Shown here piece after piece: positions 32,857 to 40,691 of a DNA stretch of 41,301 nucleotides. Below the pieces are notes generated by a model that saw nothing but the letters and a program-made list of their open reading frames with translations, was not told the DNA's origin and ran no database searches. The position numbers and the translations under genes are program-made. The DNA is taken from positions 1,520,717 through 1,562,017 of the forward strand of contig CP070805.1 in assembly GCA_020343655.1 (NCBI GenBank), given 5' to 3'. Position 1 is the stretch's first letter; every line of letters begins with the position of its first letter. This DNA comes from Promethearchaeota archaeon (lineage in GTDB: Archaea; Asgardarchaeota; Lokiarchaeia; Sigyniarchaeales; SOKP01).

Positions 32857-34374
32857 ATGAATCATTCGAAAGATCAATTAGATAAGTTAATTAAAGCAAT
32901 AAAAATCGTTAAAAATTACCTTTTTAGTCATATAAAAGATAAGATCTCATCTATTAATATCTATACTCATCTAGATGCTGATGGATTAAGCGCGGGCGCA
33001 ATTCTTGGTAAAGCCTTATATCGTGAAGGCATTCCTTTCCAAATTACTGTTTTAAGGCAATTAGAAAAGGAAGAAATAGCAAAGATCTCCAAAAATATTG
33101 AAGAATTTAATAATTTTCTTATTTTTTCTGATTTTGGAAGCGGTCAATTCTTAGAACTCCAAAAAGAATTTTTAAAAAAGAACTTTAATTCATTTATTAT
33201 TTTAGATCATCATATTCCTCAGAATGTACCCTCAAAAAAAGACATTGATCTTATCATGAAAATCTATAAGGACACACTTCAGTGGCATGTAAATCCATAT
33301 TTTTTTGGAATTAATGGAAGCTTAGAGATATCTGGGGCAGGATTGTGTTATTATTTTGCCAAATCTTTAAATGAAAAAAATATAGATTTGTCAACCATTG
33401 CAATTGTGGGTGCAATAGGCGATATTCAAAATCAAGGACCAAATAAATCATTTTCGGGTATAAATTCATTAATTTTGCGAGATGCAAAAGATTCGGGATT
33501 TATTGAAGTCATAAGTGATTTAAATTTTTCTTCAATTAAACCATTAAATGAAGCAATTGCTTACTCTAAAGAAATTAATTTGCCAGGATTAACTAATGAC
33601 GTAAATCGATCCTTAATATTTTTACAAACTTTAGGAATATTAATGGAAAATTCAAAAGGGAAGATAAGAACTCTAAATGATCTTAACCAAGATGAAAAAC
33701 AGAAGGTTTCATCAGCAATTATCGAATATGCTTCAGTAAAACTCGATATTGAACCGAGTAAAATTGTAGAGAAACTAATAATAAATAGATATTTGATAAA
33801 AAATGAAGTAATTGGCTCAGAATTACATGACGCAGATGAATTTTCGAATTTATTAAATGCGTGTGGGCGAATGAATAGTGCATCATTAGGTATTGCTATA
33901 GCAATGGGTGATAGGAAAATTGCATATCAGAAATCTCAAGATATATTAATAGATTATAAAAAAATATTAATGAGGAGTCTTACATGGATATATGATAATC
34001 AGAAAATTCAACAAAAGGAATATATCCAATACTTTTTTGGTGAAGATATTATTCCAGAAAATATTATTGGAACAATTACTTCAATGTTAATATTTGAAAA
34101 CCTTGAAAACATTGATAAATCTAAACCTATTTTTGGTTTTGCAAAACGAGAAGATGAAAATATTTATAAAGTTTCAGGAAGAGCACATGAAAAAATAGTA
34201 AAAAAAGGTGTTAACCTTTCACAGGCTATTAGAGATGCTTGTGCCCTATCAAATTTAGATGTGTTAGGAGGGGGTCATCCTCCGGCAGCAGGTACAAAAA
34301 TTCCGGTTGAAAGTGTAGAAATTTTTTTAGAAAATTGTAATGCAGCAATTCAAAAACAGTTACAAGGGAGATAA
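32857..34374 (+). CDS. DHH/DHHA1 family RecJ-like phosphoesterase
   Basis: The 505-residue protein has the DHH motifs in order: THLDADGLSAGA (motif I, about residues 37-48), FSDFGSG (II), LDHHIPQN (III, Asp117-His118-His119) and the C-terminal DHHA1 motif GGGHPPAAG (471-479). These give two-metal nuclease chemistry. In archaea such proteins include single-strand exonucleases and GINS-associated GAN/Cdc45-like factors of the replisome. Which type this is cannot be told, but all catalytic residues look intact, unlike Cdc45. ATG start. It is convergent with the beta-CASP nuclease gene, 25 bp apart. Confidence 0.9.
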   Translation: MNHSKDQLDKLIKAIKIVKNYLFSHIKDKISSINIYTHLDADGLSAGAILGKALYREGIPFQITVLRQLEKEEIAKISKNIEEFNNFLIFSDFGSGQFLELQKEFLKKNFNSFIILDHHIPQNVPSKKDIDLIMKIYKDTLQWHVNPYFFGINGSLEISGAGLCYYFAKSLNEKNIDLSTIAIVGAIGDIQNQGPNKSFSGINSLILRDAKDSGFIEVISDLNFSSIKPLNEAIAYSKEINLPGLTNDVNRSLIFLQTLGILMENSKGKIRTLNDLNQDEKQKVSSAIIEYASVKLDIEPSKIVEKLIINRYLIKNEVIGSELHDADEFSNLLNACGRMNSASLGIAIAMGDRKIAYQKSQDILIDYKKILMRSLTWIYDNQKIQQKEYIQYFFGEDIIPENIIGTITSMLIFENLENIDKSKPIFGFAKREDENIYKVSGRAHEKIVKKGVNLSQAIRDACALSNLDVLGGGHPPAAGTKIPVESVEIFLENCNAAIQKQLQGR

Positions 34375-34399
34375 TAGTACCAAAAAAATTCTAAACCAT

Positions 34400-35707
34400 C
34401 TAAATTTTGTATACTTCTCCAATTTCGGGGGCAACAGAACTATAACCTCTTTTCACTAATTCACTTGCGAAAGTTGTGGTTGATTTATTATCTCCATGAA
34501 TACAAAATATGTCATTATTAGATTTATTTTGAAATTCCAAATTTTCTATATAATCGTATAGATGTAAACTATCAGCATGACTAGAAAAATCGAAATAATC
34601 ATAATCACATTTAGCCTCAATTTGAAATTTATAAAAAATGTTTTTTCTTTTCCGTGATTCTTTAAATTCAAAAATTCCATTGTCTATTAATCCTCTGCCA
34701 GGGCTTCCTTCCACTTGGTATCCGACTAAATAAATGGCAGATACTGGATCGGTTAAAATAGCTTCTATATAATCTATTGCTGCGCCTCCTTTAAGCATTC
34801 CAGAAGGGGAAATTATAACTCCATTTGATTTTTTCACATGCATTCTATCTTTTTTCTTAGAAATGAATTGGGTTTTTTTTAAAGCCTTTTTAAAAGACGT
34901 TATATCCCTAAGGTATTCTGGATATTCCAAATAAATATTAGAGATTTTTCTCGCTAATCCATCCATAAAAATTTTGCCATTATAGTTATATTTTTCTAAA
35001 ATCAATAATGCCTCTTGTGAACGTGCCACCCCAAAAGCAGGGATCAAAACCTTTCCACCATGTTCTATAACCTCAGTAACTTTTTCTACAAATTTTTCCT
35101 CAAGCAGTTTTCTAGGTGGATGTTCTCTTAGAGCATATGTTGATTCAATAATTAAAGCATCTAATTGAGGTACATCGATGTAATTGGCAGGATTAATTAG
35201 ATTGGTATTTTGCGTATTGATATCTCCGGAATAAAATATACGCTTATTATCAACTTCAATTAATATCGAAACGCTTCCAGGTATATGCCCAGCATCAAAA
35301 AAAGTTATGAAGAATTTATCATCGATTCTATGACGATTTTTATTACTAAGAAAATAAGCGTTTTCTCTTAATTTATCTAATTCTCTAAAACCATAAGGAT
35401 AAGGATAATTTGAAATCTTTATCATATCTCGTATTAAAACGTCAACAATCACTAAGGAAATTGGATTAGTGAAGAATGGAATTTTAAACTTTTTATATAT
35501 AAAGGGTAAGGCTCCTGAGTGGTCAATGTGGCTATGAGTCAATGCTAATGCCTTTAAATTCTTAAAATCGATTTCAAGTGGTAATCTTTCTTCATTATTG
35601 AACCCTATACCATAATCTAAAAGACATTTTACTCCACTTTTTGACTCTATAAGAATCCCTGATCTACCAATTTCTCTGCAACTGCCTAAAAATGAAATTT
35701 TTACCAT
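34400..35707 (-). CDS. Beta-CASP metallo-beta-lactamase RNase (aCPSF2-like)
   Basis: The 435-residue protein has the metallo-beta-lactamase core with THSHIDHSG (His58, His60, Asp62, His63), FDAGHIPGSVSI and YSGDINTQ. A beta-CASP insertion and the final HGD (CIHGDNKST) metal histidine near the C-terminus follow. There are no N-terminal KH domains, which separates it from aCPSF1 and fits the aCPSF2 group. Such enzymes cut or trim RNA 3' and 5' ends. LTDPVSAIYLVGYQVEGSPGRGLID is a typical CPSF73-like block. ATG start; the 122-bp gap to the divergent MTA phosphorylase holds both promoters. Confidence 0.9.
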   Translation of the reverse strand: MVKISFLGSCREIGRSGILIESKSGVKCLLDYGIGFNNEERLPLEIDFKNLKALALTHSHIDHSGALPFIYKKFKIPFFTNPISLVIVDVLIRDMIKISNYPYPYGFRELDKLRENAYFLSNKNRHRIDDKFFITFFDAGHIPGSVSILIEVDNKRIFYSGDINTQNTNLINPANYIDVPQLDALIIESTYALREHPPRKLLEEKFVEKVTEVIEHGGKVLIPAFGVARSQEALLILEKYNYNGKIFMDGLARKISNIYLEYPEYLRDITSFKKALKKTQFISKKKDRMHVKKSNGVIISPSGMLKGGAAIDYIEAILTDPVSAIYLVGYQVEGSPGRGLIDNGIFEFKESRKRKNIFYKFQIEAKCDYDYFDFSSHADSLHLYDYIENLEFQNKSNNDIFCIHGDNKSTTTFASELVKRGYSSVAPEIGEVYKI

Positions 35708-35829
35708 ATTCTTTAAAAAAAATTATTTGCTAAAAATATCAAAAAACTTATTATTTTAAAAAAACAATCAAAAAATATCAACTTTTTTAAAAATTCCTAT
35801 TAAAATTAGTAAATAAATGTGAATGATCT

Positions 35830-36690
35830 ATGAAATTTAAAGGGGTTGCTGATATTGGAATAATCGGTGGTACAGGCTCAGATATTGAATTAGAGAATGC
35901 AGAAAATGTAAAAATATATACTCCTTATGGAAGAACTTCTGATTTTATTCAAGTAGGGATATTTAAAGGGAAAAGAGTAGCATTTCTGCCTCGTCATGGG
36001 ACTGGACACACGATCCCCCCGCATAAATTAAATTTTAGAGCAAATATTTGGGCAATAAAAGAATTAGGTGTTAAATATCTCATTTCGCCTTCAGCTGTAG
36101 GATCCTTGAAATTAGAACATGATAAAAGAAAATTTATGTTAGTTGATCAATATATAGATCGAACAAAAAAAAGAATGGATACATTTTACGAGGGTGGTCA
36201 AGTCTGTCATATAAGCCAAGCAGACCCTTTTTGTGGATACTTGAATACTTTATTTTATGAAAATGGTAAAGAAATGGGTATAGATATTCAAAAAGGGGGA
36301 GTCTATATATGCATTGAAGGTCCACGATTTTCTACAAGAGCAGAATCTAAAATGTTTCGCCAATGGGGAGGAGATGTTATTGGGATGACCATTTATCCAG
36401 AAGTTGTTCTTGCAGTAGAAAAAGAAATATGTTATTGCACAATAGCAATGGTAACTGATTTAGATGTTTGGGCTGGTAATTGCCCAAATTGCGGGATTGT
36501 AGAGTATGGGGAAAAATGTGAAAAATGTGGTGATCCTGTAGAAAAATTAGCAGTTAGCATTGAAGAAATTTTAGAAACAATGGCAAAAAACGAAGGAAAT
36601 CTTAAAAGATTGTTAGAAACAGTGATTCCTAGAATTGATACTGAACGAGATTGTAGATGTTTCCACTCACTAGATGGAGCTATTATTTAG
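35830..36690 (+). CDS. mtnP: S-methyl-5'-thioadenosine phosphorylase family, with zinc-ribbon-like insert
   Basis: The 286-residue protein belongs to the MTAP/PNP family. It has IGIIGGTGSDIE (phosphate loop), LPRHGTGHTIPPHKLNFRANIWAIKELG, SAVGSLK, CIEGPRFSTRAE, and VIGMTIYPEVVLA before the base-binding VTDLDVWAG. Directly after that loop are four cysteines, C218-x2-C221-x8-C230-x2-C233 (NCPNCGIV ... KCEKCGD), spaced like a zinc ribbon. A C-terminal CRC (275-277) matches the CxC of archaeal members. It should release adenine from methylthioadenosine, or act on related nucleosides; the next genes (PfkB kinase, apt) suit nucleoside salvage. ATG start. Confidence 0.92.
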   Translation: MKFKGVADIGIIGGTGSDIELENAENVKIYTPYGRTSDFIQVGIFKGKRVAFLPRHGTGHTIPPHKLNFRANIWAIKELGVKYLISPSAVGSLKLEHDKRKFMLVDQYIDRTKKRMDTFYEGGQVCHISQADPFCGYLNTLFYENGKEMGIDIQKGGVYICIEGPRFSTRAESKMFRQWGGDVIGMTIYPEVVLAVEKEICYCTIAMVTDLDVWAGNCPNCGIVEYGEKCEKCGDPVEKLAVSIEEILETMAKNEGNLKRLLETVIPRIDTERDCRCFHSLDGAII

Positions 36691-36717
36691 AAATTTTTCA
36701 AAAATCAAACACCTATA

Positions 36718-36736
36718 TTTTTTTTTATTTTTTTTT
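36718..36736 (+). terminator. Poly-T tract, probable terminator of mtnP
   Basis: Nineteen bases, all T except one A, begin 27 bp after the mtnP stop on the plus strand. Archaeal RNA polymerase terminates at such U-tracts without a hairpin, so the PfkB gene 118 bp further on is probably a separate unit. Confidence 0.55.
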
Positions 36737-36853
36737 CATTAGAGTGAGTTTTTAATTATAGAAGAAGTGGTTTTTCTGCCGGAAAATTCTATAAAGTTTT
36801 AATACAATATAGATTAGTGTAAAATATATCTCTAAAATGTAACTTGGAATCTC

Positions 36854-37852
36854 ATGCCAAAAACCAAAGTACTTGTTCTTGGATCATTAGCTTTTGATTA
36901 TATAATGGGTTTTAAAGAAAGTTTTATCAATGCGGTTTCGATTGACCACGATAAGGAGGAATATCAAAGTACTGTTACAGCAGATAGTCGTCATCAATAC
37001 TTTGGAGGAACAGCTGGCAATATTGCTTATAATTTAGGATTATTAAACATAGTAAAAGTTTATATAGTAGGTTCAGTTGGAAAGGATTTTAAGAGTTTAG
37101 GGTATAAAGAACACATAAAGCAATTCACAAATATCGAACTTGAAGTTGATATTCACGAAGATCTCTTCACTGCTGCATGTTATATTGTAAATGATATCAA
37201 ATCTAATCAAATGATTGTTTTTCATGGTGGAGCTTTAGATAAATGCAAGGACATTAATTTAAAAGACAAAATTAAAAATCCTGAAGATTTTGCTTATGCA
37301 ATAAATTCAACACAAAGTGTTGAAGCAATGGAAAGTTTTGCTGATCAATTATATAATTTAAAAATACCAACAATTTTCGATCCAGGTCAAGTAACGCCTC
37401 TTTTCCCTAAAGAATTATTAATAGATATCATAAAAAAATCAGATATTTTAATAGGAAATAGGTATGAGATAAATCAAATCATAAACAAAACAGGATTAAT
37501 CGAAGATGAGTTAATTAAACAAACTAATGCTATAATAATTACGCAGGGTTCGGAAGGTTCAGAATTACTTTACAAAGATGCAAAAGGGAGGATATTTAGA
37601 GTAAACATCCCTATTGCAACCCCTGATAAGATAGAAGATACTACTGGAGCTGGCGATGGATATCGTGCTGGGATCTTAATAGGATTAACCTTAGATATGA
37701 CATTATTAGATTCATGTCATTTAGGAGCAATAATAGGTTCATTTGTAGTTGAAACAATTGGAGCTCAAACACAAAAATTCAATATTGATAATGTAAGACA
37801 AAGATTTTTTGATACATTTGGTTATATCCCTCAAGGATTAGAACAACTATAA
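36854..37852 (+). CDS. PfkB family carbohydrate/nucleoside kinase
   Basis: The 332-residue protein has the ribokinase/PfkB fold. It has an N-terminal VLGSLAFDYIMG, the substrate-site FGGTAGNIAYNLGLL (PfkB motif 1) and the C-terminal DTTGAGDGYRAGILIGL with catalytic Asp268 (PfkB motif 2). It phosphorylates a sugar or nucleoside from ATP. Between MTA phosphorylase and apt, an adenosine or other nucleoside kinase is the most reasonable guess, but the family also contains sugar kinases. ATG start. It is convergent with apt. Confidence 0.92.
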   Translation: MPKTKVLVLGSLAFDYIMGFKESFINAVSIDHDKEEYQSTVTADSRHQYFGGTAGNIAYNLGLLNIVKVYIVGSVGKDFKSLGYKEHIKQFTNIELEVDIHEDLFTAACYIVNDIKSNQMIVFHGGALDKCKDINLKDKIKNPEDFAYAINSTQSVEAMESFADQLYNLKIPTIFDPGQVTPLFPKELLIDIIKKSDILIGNRYEINQIINKTGLIEDELIKQTNAIIITQGSEGSELLYKDAKGRIFRVNIPIATPDKIEDTTGAGDGYRAGILIGLTLDMTLLDSCHLGAIIGSFVVETIGAQTQKFNIDNVRQRFFDTFGYIPQGLEQL

Positions 37853-37909
37853 AAAAAAATATTATTGATTAATATTTCTCCTAAATATTACGATATTTTG
37901 GGGATATCT

Positions 37910-38443
37910 TTATTCTTCTACTGGTATTTTTACTAGTGATAATAGATCATACCCTAATAATTTATCTCTACCATGTAAACTTCCTGTTAATTCAATAACA
38001 AACGCTATTCCTATAATCTCCCCACCAGCTTTTTCTACTAAATCACATGCTGCTTTAGCAGTCCCTCCAGTTGCCAATAAATCATCAAAAACCAAGACTT
38101 TATCTCCTTTTTCAATTGCATCAATATGCATTTCAATACTATCTGTTCCATATTCAAGTTCATAAGTTTCTTTAATAGTTTTATATGGTAGCTTGCCTGG
38201 TTTTCTTATTAAGACAAATCCAGCACCTAACTGGTACGCTAAAACTCCGCCCCATACATATCCACGTGCCTCAATAGCAACTACTTTATTAATTCCTTTA
38301 TTTCTATAATGATTAATAATCCTATCACATGATTCTTTGAACGGAGTGTGAACCTTACACAAAGTAGTAATATCTTTGAATTGAATCCCAGGTTTTGGCC
38401 AATTTGGAACATTTCTAATATGTTTCAAAAGTGATTCTTCCAT
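37910..38443 (-). CDS. apt: Adenine phosphoribosyltransferase
   Basis: The 177-residue protein is a full-length Apt, with NWPKPGIQFKDITTL at the N-terminus, IEARGYVWGG, RKPGKLPYKT, and the PRPP motif VLVFDDLLATGGTA. It makes AMP from adenine and PRPP. Adenine would be supplied by the MTA phosphorylase encoded 1.2 kb away, so the two recycle the purine of spent SAM products. An AGGTGG element lies 12 nt before the ATG. It is divergent from the Rag-like GTPase gene. Confidence 0.96.
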   Translation of the reverse strand: MEESLLKHIRNVPNWPKPGIQFKDITTLCKVHTPFKESCDRIINHYRNKGINKVVAIEARGYVWGGVLAYQLGAGFVLIRKPGKLPYKTIKETYELEYGTDSIEMHIDAIEKGDKVLVFDDLLATGGTAKAACDLVEKAGGEIIGIAFVIELTGSLHGRDKLLGYDLLSLVKIPVEE

Positions 38444-38649
38444 TTTTTAACCATTCCACCTAGTTATTTCATAAAATATTTTTTTTAATTTAAGTTAATT
38501 AAAAATTCTATTTAATTGAATCGTCGTGAGATCAGTTTCTTGTAATATTAAATTTTCTTTTAATAATTAGAAAAAATTAAATAAAAATTAAAGTATAAAA
38601 AATATATTGAAGATAAAGAAATATTAAAATCAAAATCGGTTTGCATTTA

Positions 38650-39606
38650 ATGAAAATTCTCTTATTTGGACCTGCCGGAGCGGGTAAGACATCACTTATG
38701 CGAACAACTTGTTTAGGATACAATTTCATGAAAGTTTTAAACTTAAAACCAACTAAAGGTGTATCAAGAGAAAATTTTATCTTTCGCGGTATTATGGAGC
38801 TCAATGTGTGGGATCTTGGTGGACAGGAGAGGTATCTCGAGCGTTATTTCTCTGAATCTCAACGTGAACTAATCTTTTCAGAAGCTACAACAGCCGTTTT
38901 TATGGTTGATTCTGCTGCGGTCGATCCTGAGGTACGAGAGATATTTGATAAATTTTTGAAGTTTTTATTAGAATTTTCCCCTACTATTGATATGATCTAT
39001 GTTCTATTAAATAAAATTGATTTACAAGAATCTGATGAAGATAAATATTATGAAATCTTAACAAAGGATTTAAACGGTGGCTTAATGGCAAAATTATCAT
39101 TCACTCCTGTATCTGTTAAAGAAGGCAGTGCTCAACATAGGTTAATTGAAATTCTAGACTATGAGATTCAAAAGAATACTTTATCAATGCAACGTTTAGG
39201 AAAAATTCGACATTTACTCGATGAGCTAAAAATCAATACTTTATCAGAATATCTTTTATTTAACCAACCTGATGGATTATTAATTTCCTCTACATTTGGT
39301 AAATTTGAATCAAAACCACTACAATTTATGAAATTCGAAATAGGTACTTTAGATTCTAATATATATAGTATTTATCAACAAATTATGGAGCTTCAAAATG
39401 TATCTAACCTTTCTCCCCTTTCTTTATCTACTATTGTCTATGAATCAGAGAATTGTTGGATTTTAGTGAAAGAAGTTAGTAATGGAGCAGTTCTGATGGC
39501 AGTAACAAGAAATAAGCAGCCTGAAGTTTTTTCTGGTGTTATGAATGCGCTAAATGGCGATGCATTTAAAAGTTTGAAATTATATTTAAAATCTTCTGAA
39601 TTTTAA
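38650..39606 (+). CDS. Rag/Gtr- or Arf-like GTPase with C-terminal roadblock/longin-like domain
   Basis: The 318-residue protein has a small-GTPase domain to about residue 175: G1 GPAGAGKTS, a switch I threonine in KPTKGVS, G3 WDLGGQERY with the catalytic Gln kept, and G4 LNKIDL. An additional domain of about 140 residues follows, whose pattern (LLDELKINTLSEYLLFNQPDGLLISST ... CWILVKEVSNGAVLMAV) resembles a roadblock/LC7 or longin fold. RagA/Gtr1 proteins have the same order, a G domain followed by a roadblock domain. An in-frame TTG at 38641 would add three residues; the ATG at 38650 gives the usual MKILLFGP start. Function is unknown in archaea. Confidence 0.85.
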   Translation: MKILLFGPAGAGKTSLMRTTCLGYNFMKVLNLKPTKGVSRENFIFRGIMELNVWDLGGQERYLERYFSESQRELIFSEATTAVFMVDSAAVDPEVREIFDKFLKFLLEFSPTIDMIYVLLNKIDLQESDEDKYYEILTKDLNGGLMAKLSFTPVSVKEGSAQHRLIEILDYEIQKNTLSMQRLGKIRHLLDELKINTLSEYLLFNQPDGLLISSTFGKFESKPLQFMKFEIGTLDSNIYSIYQQIMELQNVSNLSPLSLSTIVYESENCWILVKEVSNGAVLMAVTRNKQPEVFSGVMNALNGDAFKSLKLYLKSSEF

Positions 39607-39681
39607 TCTTACTCATTTCTTATAAAAAAAATTGAAAATAAAAAAATAAATCTTAAAAATTTTTAACTCATTCTTGTTTTT

Positions 39682-40518
39682 TTATTGTTCTTTATCATGT
39701 AATCCAATCTTAGCTAATAGATGTTGTTTTGCATGATGTGGTCTTCTAATAACCGTATCGTTAGATTTTTCGATTTGTCTAGCTTCATCACACATTAGAG
39801 CAGCAGTTCTCATCATTTCATGAGCTGCAGCCAATAACGGCATATATTCAGATCTTTCTTTTAATTGGAAACATGCTTTTCCAGTAACTTTTGATACAGA
39901 AGCTGCAAGTTCAAAAGCTGCGATTGCTTTAGCTCTTGCGTAAGGATTAGAGAATTTAGCAGCCTCGGTTGCTATATTTGCATCAATAGTAATTTGAGGT
40001 AAAGTGTGTGGTCTGCCTTCAAGCATATCCATAATGACTTTATTTAATTCCTCAGAGATTACTTGGAGTGCACCAGTGATTGCAAGAACCTTTAGCAAAT
40101 CTGAGTTAAATACACTCATTTCAATTGGATCAAGAAATGGTCTACGTGCTCCAATCATACTGTCACAATCAACTAATATATAACCCATTTTCTTTTCTTT
40201 TATTTCATCAATGGCTTTTTTTGCAGGAGCATCAGAAATTATAATTGTTGGAATATTTCCTGCCATTTCTCTTGCTGCTTTTGGCCCAGGTAATGCAGCA
40301 TTAGGGCTTGACATTAATATTAATTCAGGATCCCACTTTAATAAATCTTCCATCGTTTTCGTACACATTTCAGGAGGGTGCATTTTTGCCCCGGATGTTA
40401 CTTCATATACATTGATTCTTGTAGCTTCAGCGCGCTCATCCATTAAGAAAGCTAAGAGTAATGATGATCCAATGGTACCGTTCTTTAAAATTCCAATTTT
40501 AAGCACTTTCTCGCTCAT
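39682..40518 (-). CDS. mtd: F420-dependent methylenetetrahydromethanopterin dehydrogenase
   Basis: The roughly 278-residue protein is a standard-length Mtd. It starts MSEKVLKIGILKNGTIGSSLLLAFLMDERA. Further blocks are SGAKMHPPEMC, SSPNAALPGPKAARE, VDCDSMIGARRPFLDPIEM and RRPHHAKQHLLAKIG at the C-terminus. It oxidises or reduces methylene/methenyl-H4MPT with F420. The GcvT product is a methylene-pterin, so Mtd may link glycine cleavage to F420. I prefer the ATG at 40518 over a TTG at 40527. It is divergent from ftr, about 170 bp apart. Confidence 0.97.
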   Translation of the reverse strand: MSEKVLKIGILKNGTIGSSLLLAFLMDERAEATRINVYEVTSGAKMHPPEMCTKTMEDLLKWDPELILMSSPNAALPGPKAAREMAGNIPTIIISDAPAKKAIDEIKEKKMGYILVDCDSMIGARRPFLDPIEMSVFNSDLLKVLAITGALQVISEELNKVIMDMLEGRPHTLPQITIDANIATEAAKFSNPYARAKAIAAFELAASVSKVTGKACFQLKERSEYMPLLAAAHEMMRTAALMCDEARQIEKSNDTVIRRPHHAKQHLLAKIGLHDKEQ

Positions 40519-40691
40519 TTTATACAACTCAATCTAAAAATCTTATTTCAAAATTAAAGACTTAATACCTTACAATTTTTCAATGTTTTTATTTTTTTTT
40601 TAAAATTTTATAAAAGATAGAACGCTATTAGTTAATACAAACTATTAAAAAATTATTGAATAAAAAACTATTGAAAGGAGTTATAATTAAA

